Of a stretch of DNA of 64,000 nucleotides, positions 33,961 through 44,933 are shown one piece after another. The notes beneath the pieces are model-generated. The model saw only the letters and a list, made by a program, of their open reading frames with translations. It searched no databases and was not told where the DNA came from. This DNA comes from Mycoemilia scoparia (Eukaryota > Kickxellomycota > Kickxellomycetes > Kickxellales > Kickxellaceae). Position 1 is the stretch's first letter. Each line of letters opens with the position of its first letter. The translations under genes and the position numbers were made by a program. The stretch covers positions 1-64,000 of the forward strand of contig JANBPU010000005.1 in the NCBI GenBank assembly GCA_027575805.1, given 5' to 3'.

Positions 33961-35217
33961 ATGGCAATAAAGAGACAAAGATCAACTACTGCCGAGTGGG
34001 CTGTTGCTGGCTTGGCTGGAGCTGCCGCTGTGTATGCCTATGCCAAGTACAAATATAGCCAGTGTAATGTAAAGCTCTTGCATGCTGAAAATACAGTAGC
34101 CATAGTAGATAATAGGGATGAAAGCGGCAAGAAAAAGACGTTGATCGATATCATGAACGAGGGATGCCCTTCTCTTACTGATTCTGGGAAGGCCTTCTTT
34201 TACCCAACACCTTACCTGTGGTCTGGTCATCTTCAGACAGTCTTTAACACATTCATGGCCAAGAAGAACAAGCCAGGTGATGTGAAATATGAGCGCGAGT
34301 TGCTTCACATGAAAGACGGGGGGAATGTAGCTCTAGACTGGGCACCTTCTTTTGAATCGGTTCCAAAAGATGACAGACCGATTGTTATAATTCTTCATGG
34401 GCTAACTGGTGGTAGCCACGAATATTATGTCAGAGCTGTGGCCAAAAAGTTTACTTCGGACGATTTTAATTTCCGTGTTGTTGTGGCTAACTTCCGTGGA
34501 TGTGGCAGAAGCAAGCTCACATCCTCCCAATTATACAGCGGTGGGTATACAGATGATATCCGCCAGATTGTCAAGGAAGTGCATTCTCGTTTCCCCAATT
34601 CATCGTTGTTTGGAATTGGATTTTCGTTGGGATCTAACGTGCTGGTAAAATATGTCGGACAAGAGGGCGAGAATTGCTTGCTTTCAGGTGCAATCTCAGT
34701 ATGCAATCCGTTCGATTTCGTCAAGGCAGCCGAAAACATGGAAAAGCCAACATGGGCTAACCGCAATCTCTACCAGCCCAACCTCACTGGTGCCCTGCAG
34801 CGTATGTATTTTAGACACAAGGATAGCATAGATGGTAGCAAATTTGGAATTGTCGAGGAGGAGATCAAGAACGCCAAAAAGATCAGCGAGTATGATGATG
34901 CATTGACCGCAAAGGTCTTTGGGTTTGAGAGCTGTTGGGACTATTATAGAGATGCCAGCTCAGGCCAATACATCTCTAAAGTCCGAGTTCCATTGCTATG
35001 TGTTAATGCTCTCGATGATCCCATTTCTCCGAAAGATTGCATTCCTTACCACGACATTGAAAATAACCCTTATGTTGTACTTGCTACTACCGATTATGGT
35101 GGCCATCTTGGCTGGTTTACTAGTGGCTCACCTACGCCTTGGTACCCACAGCCATTTGCCGAATTCTTTGCTGCACTAGCAAAGTATGACAATCGCCGCC
35201 AAACCCAGAAAGCCTAA
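33961..35217 (+). CDS. EMB8/YheT-type alpha/beta hydrolase, membrane-anchored
   Basis: Single-exon 418-aa protein. The catalytic triad is visible: nucleophile Ser222 in GIGFSLGSN, Asp352 or Asp353 in VNALDDPISP, and His382 in YGGHLGW. The oxyanion region is ILHGLTGGSHEYY. The family includes yeast Eht1/Eeb1 (medium-chain ester synthases) and YMR210W (monoacylglycerol lipase), and animal ABHD1/3. FFYPTPYLWSGHLQTVFN is the family's N-terminal signature. A hydrophobic helix at residues 12-29 suggests anchoring to ER or lipid droplets. The exact substrate (acyl-glycerol or ethyl ester) cannot be decided. Confidence 0.9.
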   Translation: MAIKRQRSTTAEWAVAGLAGAAAVYAYAKYKYSQCNVKLLHAENTVAIVDNRDESGKKKTLIDIMNEGCPSLTDSGKAFFYPTPYLWSGHLQTVFNTFMAKKNKPGDVKYERELLHMKDGGNVALDWAPSFESVPKDDRPIVIILHGLTGGSHEYYVRAVAKKFTSDDFNFRVVVANFRGCGRSKLTSSQLYSGGYTDDIRQIVKEVHSRFPNSSLFGIGFSLGSNVLVKYVGQEGENCLLSGAISVCNPFDFVKAAENMEKPTWANRNLYQPNLTGALQRMYFRHKDSIDGSKFGIVEEEIKNAKKISEYDDALTAKVFGFESCWDYYRDASSGQYISKVRVPLLCVNALDDPISPKDCIPYHDIENNPYVVLATTDYGGHLGWFTSGSPTPWYPQPFAEFFAALAKYDNRRQTQKA

Positions 35218-35730
35218 TATGTGTTTTAATGTGTCATTTTGGGATAAATTTGTTTCTATTTAACATGGCATTTCATTCTGCTTCTAAGCCATTCATCAAA
35301 CCATCACATCCCCACCTTCGGGTAATATGCAGATATCCTTCTACGCCCCCATTTAACTGGGCGGTTTTGTTGTCAATTTGTCTGTTTTCATAGTTCTATT
35401 TTCTATTGGGAAGAGCTCAGCTCACTATTCATGTATCTGGTTTTTCTTTCTACATTGTGCTGGCGTGATTCCAACAGCAATATCCAAGTAATAAATTAGC
35501 TGCTCTACACAACACGTACAATTCGAATGTGTGATTGTTTAGGCTGATATCACTATCCCACACTGGGCTGCCACGAGATCATGTGCTCTATTTAATGATC
35601 CACAGACCAGCAAACCCAGCAATTAAGGGCTTTATTTTCTTTATTCTGCTTTTATTTCTTTGTCTGTCATTTTTACAAAGTATAGTCGTTACCCGTTGTC
35701 CAAACTACCTGCTGATCAACCCATACCAAA
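35218..35730. other. Intergenic region before the MMSDH gene
   Basis: 513 bp with the 3' flank of the hydrolase and the promoter of the dehydrogenase. It is pyrimidine-rich near 35625-35680. No gene is seen. Confidence 0.5.
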
Positions 35731-37508
35731 ATGTCTATTGAAAAAGCTATTAGTTCAAACGACGTCCCTACCCTCGTTAACTGGGTTGGGTGTAAGGCGA
35801 CTGAGGCCGGAAATAGACTAAGCACGCTTGAAGTAAGCTCCCCGCATACAAATGAAATAATCGCCTACGTCCCTATATCCGGGTACGAGGAAGTCGACTC
35901 AGCCGTAAAGTCGTCAGAGAAGGCATTCTTGTCCTGGTCAGGGCTAACCTACAAGACCCGTGCTCAGTACTTGCTCAAGCTGTACAATGCTCTCACTGAG
36001 CATATGGATGAACTTGCTGATCTCATTGTCAAGGAGCACGGAAAGAACAAGACAGAGGCAATAGGCGAAGTCCAAAAGGGATTGGAAACGTTGGAGTATG
36101 CTATCAGTCTGCCACAGTTAGTCCAGGGAAAGGTAGAAGATGTTAGTAGAGGTGTCCAATGTCGTGACGAAAGGGTTGCATTGGGTGTTGTTGCATCCAT
36201 TGTACCATTCAACTTCCCCTTCATGGTTCCGTTCTGGACATTACCGATTGCCATTGGCTGTGGAAACACAATGGTTCTCAAGCCATCAGAAAAAGTCCCC
36301 ATCACTATGACGAGAGTGGCAGAAATATCCCAGTCGATACTCCCAGAAGGCGTGCTCAACATTGTCCATGGCGACAAGTCGACGGTAGAGTCGCTGATCT
36401 CTCACAAGGGCATTTCAGCAGTAACCTTTGTCGGCACTTCCGCAGTTGCTGAGCTCATCTCCCACACCTGCACTCGCCTGAACAAGAGAGTTTTGGCGCT
36501 GGGTGGCGCAAAGAACCATCTTGTGGCTCTCCCTGACTGTGACATTGAGATGACAGCTCAGGACATTGTAAATTCGTTTACAGGGTGTGCTGGAGAGCGA
36601 TGCATGGCAGCATCAGCACTTCTCATTGTCGAGAACGCCAAAAAAGATGGAGCTGAGGGCTCCAGCGAAAAATTCTCTGATAGACTTATAAAAAGGGTTG
36701 TTGACATTGCATCCAAAATCAACCCTGGTTCAGACCAGTCGCCTCGTGTGATGGGCCCAATTATAGATAAGGGCTCTCTTATTCGGATTGAGAACTGCAT
36801 TTCCCAAGCAGAGTCTGAAGGGGCCAAGATTTTGCTAGACGGTCGTTTGCAGAGCGAGTTTGTCTCCAAGAGAAAAGACACCAATGGTAACTGGCTTGGT
36901 CCCACTGTGATTCTTCATGGATCAACAAGCGACAGCGCAATGCACACAGAAATATTTGGGCCTGTGATTTCTGTCTATATCTGTGAGTCTGCTCAAGAGG
37001 CCATCGAGATCGAAAATGCCAACGACTATGGCAATGCGGCATGTATCTATACTGGATCAGGAGCAGCAGCAGAGTGGTTTACAAAGAGATTCCGTGCTGG
37101 CATGCTTGGTGTAAACATTGGTGTTCCTGTAAGTATGGTTAAATATTGACTATGTTTGACTACTGTGTTAACGACTGAGCTCAAAAACTAACTTTTGTTG
37201 AAATGCTTGTATAATATTTTCATATTATTCCTCGGTAACGATTTACGTGCCAACATAGGTCCCAAGGTTAGGAAATTGCAAATATTTGTGTATCCCCTTT
37301 AATACCAAAATAATACATGAGTCAGTGTAGTAACTAATGTGTACATGTGTGACTGTTTAATAGAGAGCCATTTTCGTTTGGAGGGATCCAGAGAAGCAAG
37401 TTCGGTGTGACTGATATAACGGGTGATGGTGGAATTGAGTTCTTCACTTATCGCAGAAAAATCACCACTAAGTGGAGTGTTCCAGTTGAGAGATCGTGGA
37501 TGGACTAA
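35731..37508 (+). CDS. Methylmalonate-semialdehyde dehydrogenase (ALDH6 family)
   Basis: Exons 35731-37128, 37259-37266 (8 nt) and 37364-37508 give 516 aa. The enzyme oxidises methylmalonate semialdehyde to propionyl-CoA in valine and pyrimidine breakdown. Seen are ALDH landmarks PFNFPFMVPFW (Asn161), catalytic Cys291 in GCAGERCMA, LGGAKNH in place of the usual ELGG(K) as in this CoA-dependent family, and HTEIFGPV. The microexon supplies the residues V-P-R, giving NIGVP-VPR-EPFSFGG, the conserved C-terminal block; reading through the first intron would end the protein six residues later. No convincing mitochondrial presequence precedes WVGCKATEAG, unlike animal homologues, so the location may be cytosolic. 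Confidence 0.92.
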
Positions 37509-38605
37509 ACAAAGTTACATTTGTCAATCGTATCAGTTGTAACTGGTATAATATTTTTTGCAGCAAGCCATGTAGTAATGATGATGTTATAGGACTAGGT
37601 TTAAAGCTTTACAATGTGCTAGCAAACAATAATCTCATATCAAAAATGCAAATAAAATGAAATTATATTGAATACTTACAAAACAAATAGAATATGCGAT
37701 TGTTTGCATTTTTCCCTTTTCAGGACATTACTCTTTCTAGGAGAAAGAGAAGCAACATCTTTAGCAACCGCAGTTTTTTGTATTATCAAATGTTGGGAGA
37801 TAGGCCAGCATGATCTGGAGAGAAATGTATCAATGAGTGGTCAGTCTTGTGGCATGCTTGCTTATAGAATGTATAACCAGTTTTTGAAAATGGCCGAACC
37901 CGCAACGTTTAGCATACTTTAAATCAGTGTATCACTATAAGGGAATTAAATTGCCTGTACTAATAGAGCAAGAAGCTTCAGAATTCTGAAATAAATACTA
38001 CTACTCTCTAGGCAAGGCCTTTTATCTTTTTTGGGATTGTCTTGCTTTGTGCTGTTTCCAAAGTGTCCGCTTGCATAAAGTTGTTCACGTTAAACGAACG
38101 TGAATCTCAAATGATTTGAGCAGGGCTTAGAAGAAGCACCACCACTCATGATCAATAATTCAAGCGGTACTAATGGTTGCGGAAATACTGCTGCTATTGA
38201 TCTTGGGTTATTTTGTCCCCAAGGTATCTAACTTTGTTTCTTTCCTACTTGTCCTTTTTCCTTTATATAAATAGAAATATATAAGTATACTTACAGAAGG
38301 GCTTGTTTTGACTTGTTAGCTTACTTGTCGTTTGTTTATATACCACCTACTGTCAAGAAAGAAGCGGAAGAAGGTATGTGCCTGCTTTTAATACAACCAA
38401 CAATACATTGAAGTATGCATATACCTTTCCATTATATTGGGCTTATATCCTTTTTATGCCCCAAAGACAGACACCAGCAACTTTTAAAGCATTTTCTCTT
38501 TTGCTGGCACATATCGACTTTGGTTGCATAGCACTTTGACTCTTATTATTTTATTACATACTAAGTATCATTTGCTTACTCATTTAACTTTGCCCATTAG
38601 GTAAA
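37509..38605. other. Intergenic region upstream of the Avt-like transporter
   Basis: About 1.1 kb. A possible 5'-UTR intron acceptor (TTGCCCATTAG) lies just before the ATG at 38606. No gene is seen; the 84-codon ORF at 37668 lacks motifs. Confidence 0.45.
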
Positions 38606-40948
38606 ATGTCCTCACCCCGGCCAAGAAATATCAACATCAAGGGTAAGGGCAAGGAGAGTGATGCACCGCAGTCCCAAGGCGATGTTGCTGGGAGCTTTTC
38701 GTCTTCTCCAGCTTTTGCACAGGCCACACAAATGCTGTCAGAAATGCCGTCCTCCTTCAAGTCCCAGTCAGGGTTCGCTTCGTTGTCCATCGGGGGCGCG
38801 GGGCACACTCCTGAAGAAGGAATGCTCGCACCAGGCCCTCACCATCAGGCATTGACGCCTTCGATAGCTGATTCTACAAATCATAGCGCTGCAGAGGCAA
38901 CAGCACTTCTGACTCAAGAAGAAGCTGCAAGACGGCTGAAGCTCCACCTTGTTACCAGGCCAGCAAGCGGTGTTTACGAAGGAATTGAGGCAAAGGGGGC
39001 GGAAACAGAAAGCTCGATTCTTTCTGATGACAAGGGCAAGCAGCCCTCCAGCGAGTTTGCCCGTTCTCGTAGATCCAGAAAGTCGGCCAGGCCAGACACG
39101 TATGTTGAGGATGAAGATGACAAGGGCAACGAGGGAGATGTAAACGAGGATGATGGCTACTATGATAATGACGGACAACAGGATGTGGATAATAGCGAGA
39201 GCGTGACTGTAGATCCGCTCACACTCCCTTCAGGGGATGTCACACATCAACTTTATAAATGGCAGGAGCAGGCAGACGAATCCATGTCCGTTCGTGGCCT
39301 AAACAGAGCTCGCTCGTTTTCAGCCATCGAGCCTTCAGTTATCCAATCAGATTCAGAGTGGGACATCCCATTTATGCATAACCAAATTGTCCAACCAGGT
39401 GGCTTTCGCCGTCACTTTATGAGAGAACGCGCCTGGCGCGAAGGCAGACCCCCACCAAACATGCTGACCAGCAACTTTGTCGACTTCATTGGTCTATATG
39501 GGCACTTTGCTGGTGGCCATTACCCTAGCGATGAAGATGACGATATAGTAGAAATCGATGAAGAGGAGGCTCTGTATTACCAGGGCTCTGTACAGCAGCA
39601 AAACTATGGCTCTATCCCTGGATCCCGGGATGGAGTGCACAGGAGACGCAGGAGAACCAGACATTCGGCACTATCCGGCGAAGAAGGGGACGGGCGCCAC
39701 TCTCGGACTAAGTCGCAAGATCGTTCATCGCATGCGACGGCATCTGCCAAGAAGGCATTCTTCTTGCTTATAAAGTCTTTTGTTGGAACCGGTGTTCTAT
39801 TCTTGCCACGGGCCTTTTACAATGGCGGCCTGGGGTTTTCGTCATTGTTGCTGGTATCTGTTGGGGCTATAGCACTCCATTGCATGCTCCTTTTGGTCGA
39901 ATGCTATCACAAGTATAGTGGTAGCTACGGAGATCTTGGATACAAACTTTATGGAGAACCAATGAGACAAGCCATCTTGGCATCCATCGTGATTTCACAG
40001 CTTGGTTTCTGCTGTGCATACACAATATTTGTTGCTACAAACATGAGGGATCTTTGGAATTCGATAACCGATTGTAAATACAACATTTCCATTGTGTCTT
40101 GGGTTCTTATACAACAGCTGGCATATGTACCAATGGCGATGGTCCGCAAGATCAAGAACTTCTCGCTGATGGCACTGGTCGCCGATGTGTTCATTGTCCT
40201 TGGTCTCGGATACTTATTCTACCACGACTTTGCTATAATTGCTCGTGATGGCCCTGCTCCCGATGTAAAGCAATTCAACTATGAAAAGTTCCCACTATTT
40301 ATTGGTACTGCGGTATTCTCGTTTGAAGGGATCGGTCTTATTATCCCTGTCGTTGATGGCATGAAGCACCCAGAAAAGTTTGCTCGTGTGCTTTTGTTGA
40401 CACTGCTTGTTTGTGGAGTGATCTTTATTTCTGCTGGTGCCTTCTCGTACCTTGCTTTCGGGAGCAAGGTTGAAACAGTCATATTGCTCAACCTCCCTAG
40501 CAATGGCTGGACTTCCAGCGTCCAATTTGTCTACTCATTGGCGATTCTCTTCTCAGTCCCTCTGCAGTTGTTCCCAGCCATTCGCATTCTCGAAGCTGGT
40601 ATATTTGTTCACTCTGGTAAAGGTAACCCTATAGTGAAGTGGCAAAAGAATGCATTCAGATTTGGGCTTGCCATGATGGTAGCTGGCGTTGCAATATTTG
40701 GCGCTAAAAAGCTAGACCTGTTTGTCTCTTTAATCGGCAGCTTTGCATGTGTCCCGCTCAGCTTTATTTACCCCTCTATGCTCCACTACAAGGGACTCGC
40801 AACCACCACCTGGACACGTCTCAAGGATATCATTCTTGCTGTCTTTGGCACTCTGGTGATGATCTATGTTACCATGCTAACAGTCAGATCGTGGGCTAGT
40901 GGTGATGAGGAACTGTTCGATAGATGTGATATCCCACCAACACCCTGA
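38606..40948 (+). CDS. Vacuolar amino-acid transporter, Avt3/Avt4-like (AAAP/SLC36)
   Basis: Single-exon 780-aa protein. Residues 1-380 form a hydrophilic, Ser/Asp/Glu-rich cytosolic region with acidic runs (VEDEDDKGNEGDVNEDD) and RRRRR-type basic patches, typical of fungal Avt3/4. Residues 385-770 contain about 11 membrane helices starting KKAFFLLIKSFVGTGVLFLPRAFYNGG, the AAAP family signature. GSYGDLGYKLYG follows. These transporters move neutral or basic amino acids out of the vacuole. The long N-terminus favours Avt4, which carries a regulatory extension. An upstream exon cannot be excluded because the ATG follows an AG. Confidence 0.9.
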   Translation: MSSPRPRNINIKGKGKESDAPQSQGDVAGSFSSSPAFAQATQMLSEMPSSFKSQSGFASLSIGGAGHTPEEGMLAPGPHHQALTPSIADSTNHSAAEATALLTQEEAARRLKLHLVTRPASGVYEGIEAKGAETESSILSDDKGKQPSSEFARSRRSRKSARPDTYVEDEDDKGNEGDVNEDDGYYDNDGQQDVDNSESVTVDPLTLPSGDVTHQLYKWQEQADESMSVRGLNRARSFSAIEPSVIQSDSEWDIPFMHNQIVQPGGFRRHFMRERAWREGRPPPNMLTSNFVDFIGLYGHFAGGHYPSDEDDDIVEIDEEEALYYQGSVQQQNYGSIPGSRDGVHRRRRRTRHSALSGEEGDGRHSRTKSQDRSSHATASAKKAFFLLIKSFVGTGVLFLPRAFYNGGLGFSSLLLVSVGAIALHCMLLLVECYHKYSGSYGDLGYKLYGEPMRQAILASIVISQLGFCCAYTIFVATNMRDLWNSITDCKYNISIVSWVLIQQLAYVPMAMVRKIKNFSLMALVADVFIVLGLGYLFYHDFAIIARDGPAPDVKQFNYEKFPLFIGTAVFSFEGIGLIIPVVDGMKHPEKFARVLLLTLLVCGVIFISAGAFSYLAFGSKVETVILLNLPSNGWTSSVQFVYSLAILFSVPLQLFPAIRILEAGIFVHSGKGNPIVKWQKNAFRFGLAMMVAGVAIFGAKKLDLFVSLIGSFACVPLSFIYPSMLHYKGLATTTWTRLKDIILAVFGTLVMIYVTMLTVRSWASGDEELFDRCDIPPTP

Positions 40949-41245
40949 TACTCATCATAACACCTCATAAATATCTATGACCAGCTATTGCTACTAACTC
41001 ACTCACCACCATAACATTAGTCGAAATTTTACCATTTTCAACTTTATTTTGCAACCCTAGAGAGTCTTATAACCACTGTAACATGGGTATTGTTTTTATG
41101 CGTCAATAAATGTTTTCAAGTTCATGTGAAACTAACTTGGTTTTAGGTATGGCAGGCATAAATGATGTAATATTTTATTATCTCAAAACTAGAATAGCTC
41201 TCAGGTTTTGGCATAAATAAAATTTATAAAAAGCCGATTTATTTG

Positions 41246-42510
41246 TTATTTGTTTTCATTGGCGATCTCTGCTTCAAGAAGGGTTCTCAATGTTTTGAGG
41301 AGCTGTTTGTTTTCATCCTCTGTCCCAACAGTAATTCTCAAGCAAGCATCGCATCCCAACTCAGTGCCCCTGTATCTTACCACCAACCCGCGGTTTTCTG
41401 CCATTTCCAGATAAATCTTGTGAGCAAGGGCATCATTGGGCTTGTTGTCCTTATCAACGAATCTTGCCAAAACAAAGTTTGCCTCGCTCTGACCTACAAT
41501 GCCACCGATGAGAGGTAGCTTCAAAAGTTCTGGCACAAGGTACTCGTCGCGCTGGCGTACTAGATGTGCAGTGGTTGCCTTCATTGTCTGTATAGACTTG
41601 TCACTAAGTGCATTAAGGGCAGCATCAAGAGCCAGTGATGAAAGGTTATAAGGGGCCTTGGCTTTGTTTAGTACACTTATCAGCTGGCTGTCTGCAAAGC
41701 CGACTCCCAATCTGATACCGGCCAGGCCAAAGCTTTTGCTCAGTGTTTGCATAACCATGAGATTGGGATAGCTGTTTATCAATGGAGCAAGAGAAAGATC
41801 CTCCTTGCTACTAGAAAAGTCTATGTATGCCTCATCGACCACAACGATTCCTTTGAAGGATGAATTGAGTATTTTCTCAACATCCTCCTGCTTTAGTCTT
41901 GTTGCTGTTGGGTTACCAGGGGAGCAGAGCCAGATGATTTTTACATTTGGGTGTTCTTTAAGCGTGTCAAGAATCTACAGTGAACAGCAGGATTTTTAGT
42001 TTTAGCCATCTACCAACATAATATCTTTAGAATAATACAAAAGGAAGGAAGGGAGGTTAATACCTGGTCAGTCTGGAGTTGGAAGCGGCCATTTTCAACG
42101 TCTAATGGAACCTTGACAACGCCAATGTCATTGATAGCAGCAACTACTTTGTACATGCCATACGTGGGCGGAGTAATCAGAATTTCGTCTATGCCTGGAT
42201 TGCATAGCACTCTAACCAAGAGGTCAATAACTTCGTCGGAACCGACGCCCAAAAATATCTGGTCAATAGACTTGACACCAGGCCTTAGCTTCAACAATCG
42301 CTCTTTAACGGGTCTACCTAATGGATCAGGGTAGCGGTGTAGCTGTAACCTGCTTTGTTCGGGCGAGGTCAAGGAAACTGGTCCATATGAGTTTTCATTT
42401 GCATCAAGCAATATTCCATCGCTATAGTCATCGCGAGCACAGCGATATGGGTCTAGCCCCCAAATATTTGGTCTTACAATGGCCTCAAGGTCAAAGCTCT
42501 TGGTAGGCAT
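41246..42510 (-). CDS. HIS5: Histidinol-phosphate aminotransferase
   Basis: Exons 42510-42064 and 41974-41246 give 391 aa (yeast His5 385). It catalyses the PLP-dependent step converting imidazole-acetol phosphate to histidinol phosphate in histidine synthesis. The fold-type I landmarks are LDANENSYGP, HRYPDP, GVGSDEVIDLL, CSPGNPT (Asn170), VVVDEAYIDF (Asp196, Tyr199), LSKSFGLAGIRLG (Lys229, Schiff base), and the C-terminal VRYRG and LRITVGTEDEN. The intron lies between DQ and ILDTLKEHP. The gene implies the organism makes its own histidine. It converges with the Avt-like gene (297 bp apart). Confidence 0.95.
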
Positions 42511-43303
42511 GACTTATATTTAACAAAACAAAAAAGCGAAATAGAGAGTACAAGAGTAAAGTCAATGTTTGGATCAGATTGACTTTTAAGTGCCACACAA
42601 GCTGCCCATCATAAGTTCACTGATGATTTGGTGACAGTTGATGAGTCTTTTACACTACACAAAATAGTTTTTGTCAAGTAATCACTACCAGTATTTTTAT
42701 TGTTTCATGCTGTTATCAGTACGATCAGTGAGTTATTTGTGATCTAACTAATCAAGCATCGTTGTTCTTTGGCTGAGCACATTTCTGTTGGTGTTCGTGA
42801 CACCGAGCATCTACAGCCTTGAAACTGTGTTATGATTGTAAAATGGCTGTATAATAGACAACAAAACATAAGTGTGCTCAAAATTGAATTGAATTATGGA
42901 TTGATGTTTTAATGGATACGTGGTTTGTTAAACTTCTATGAAAATACTGTGCTTGTCATCGATAAAGTGAACTTTTACCATTCACATAGCCCATTTACAT
43001 ATCAGCTAGTAAGTAGATTGGGCAATTTGTTTCTGGCAGCTTTAAGTATATTAGACATCCGTTCCTTATCCTAACATGTTTGTCTAGTTAATCAATATTC
43101 CTTTTTAGCTCACATATAATGTAATAGTTCGATGATCCATTAGGTCATGCGAGAGCTTGGGAATGTATGATGATTATAGGTTTAGGGCACAGGCCATTAT
43201 TTAGTCCCCTTTTCTCGTGACCATGTGGTGCACTACATTTTCTTCTCCTTTCTACGACTCTGTCTAAATATATTCCCAAATACACGCTCTCTTATTATTA
43301 ATC
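42511..43303. other. Divergent promoter region, HIS5 / PHYHD1-like gene
   Basis: About 790 bp between opposite starts. No copy of the yeast Gcn4 site (TGACTC) can be securely assigned; no gene is seen. Confidence 0.45.
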
Positions 43304-44264
43304 ATGGTAGGATTAACCAAGGAACTAAAGTCCAAAGTAAGTGCAGGTTTGGCATTTATCCTTCAATGAAACTATGAAAGCCTCTATACATGTACATACC
43401 TAAACATGCCTATTTGTTTATATCTAGTATGACGCTGATGGCTTCGTTACTATTCCAAGTTTCTTGTCTGAAAATGAGCTCAATGATATGAAGCAGGAGG
43501 CGCAGAAGCTCCTTAATGCCTTTGACCCAACTGATCATCCAAAGACTATGTTTTCCACCGAAGAGTCGGGAAAAGGCCATGTTGGCGACAGGTATTTTTT
43601 GGAATCGGAAGACAAGATTAGATACTTTCTTGAAGAAGAGGCAGTTGACGCTAATGGGAAGCTCCTAGTTCCAAACGATAAGGCTATAAATAAGATTGGC
43701 CATGGCTTGCATGTTCTTAACCCTGTATTTTCTGCTGTGAGCCTAAGTAGCTCTATAAAGGAAATTGCAAACACTCTGGGATTCAAAGATCCTTTAGTAC
43801 TACAATCAATGTTAATATTTAAACAGCCTAGAATTGGTGGATCAGTTCCAAGTCATCAAGACTCGTCGTTTTTGTACACCGATCCTCCTAGTGCAGTAGG
43901 ATTCTGGTTTGCTCTCGAAGACTGCACTATATACAATGGATGCCTCGAATTTGTACCTGGATCTCACAAGACAGCCCCTATAACCAAGAGGTTCGTCACA
44001 AAGGAGGATGGTTCAGGAACTATGTTTATTGATATTTCAAAGGAGCCTGCGCCAGTTGTTGATAACTCAGAATTCCATACTGTAGAAGTCAAGGCTGGCT
44101 CACTTGTGATCATCCATGGCAGTGTTATTCATAGATCAGCACCAAATCGCTCTGAAAAGTCAAGACACATTTACACCTTCCACATGATTGAGGGAGCCTA
44201 TAGTTATGATGAGAAAAACTGGCTTCAACCACGTACCAAGCCATTCACCAAGCTTTTCGCTTGA
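43304..44264 (+). CDS. Phytanoyl-CoA dioxygenase-family protein (PHYHD1-like)
   Basis: Exons 43304-43336 and 43428-44264 give 289 aa. It is an Fe(II)/2-oxoglutarate-dependent oxygenase. The metal triad is seen as His154-Gln-Asp156 (PSHQDSSFLY) and a later His near 246 (GSVIHRSAPNRS), with Arg about 252 for 2-oxoglutarate. GCLEFVPGSHK is the family strand. The YDADGFVTIPSFLS start and the near-identical length (291) match animal PHYHD1, a cytosolic 2-OG oxygenase of unknown natural substrate, and not peroxisomal PHYH: there is no PTS1 (ends LFA) and no PTS2. The first exon has only 11 codons. Confidence 0.9.
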
Positions 44265-44657
44265 GCATTTTAGTGTATTTTAGTGTATTTTATTGTCTTT
44301 TTGAAGTGTTTTAGATAGTAAACAAATCAATTGCTCCTTGTTATTACACTTATATGTGTGTTACAGAGGTTAGACTAGTGAGTTCGTTATTAGTAGAATC
44401 AAACATTGGATTGATGACTAGCCATTAAGATCAAGTTCAATATTGCAGTCTCCTCTAAAGGGGAACTGTGATAGTTCCTTTTATCCTAGACAATCATCAC
44501 TGAGACTCCAGCTAAAATGCAAGGATTATATGGATGTATCTGTATATTTTCTTTTGTTGGAGTAATTGTCATGTCATTATTCAATGAATTATGGCTAATT
44601 TTTGTCTTTTCAATATATACGGAAATTTTTGCCCTTGGCCACAGTGATAATTTGAAC
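44265..44657. other. 3' flank of the dioxygenase gene and 5' flank of tRNA-Leu
   Basis: About 390 bp. Directly after the stop is a short tandem TTTTAGTGTA (about 44270-44293). No other feature is seen. Confidence 0.5.
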
Positions 44658-44737
44658 GGTGAGATGGCCGAGTGGTCTAAGGCGCCACGTTAAGGCCGTG
44701 GTCCGAAAGGGCGTGGGTTCGAATCCCACTCTCATCA
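44658..44737 (+). tRNA. tRNA-Leu (anticodon AAG)
   Basis: Folds as a class II tRNA. The acceptor 5' arm GGTGAGA pairs with TCTCATC (one G-T pair), discriminator A. The A box is TGGCCGAGTGGTC. The anticodon stem CCACG/CGTGG encloses loop TTAAGGC, anticodon AAG at 44692-44694. The long variable arm is TCCGAAAGGGC, and the T arm GTGGG-TTCGAAT-CCCAC is also the B box. No intron. CTT codons are read through inosine. Confidence 0.96.
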
Positions 44738-44741
44738 TTCG

Positions 44742-44747
44742 TTTTTT
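44742..44747 (+). terminator. Pol III terminator of tRNA-Leu
   Basis: A run of six T four bases after the discriminator base. Confidence 0.85.
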
Positions 44748-44933
44748 GCAATTTTGTAGCTCTATTTTTTTTGGATCATTGCAATTGCATCAAATCTTTT
44801 AGTAATATACTAATCAAAGCCAAAAAGTTTACCCATAATTCTTATAATCATTATAAATATTAATAGTAAAAGGTCTATTAGCGGATCCCAATGTTTATAA
44901 CAACAAATATATTATTCAACAGCGATTCTATTT

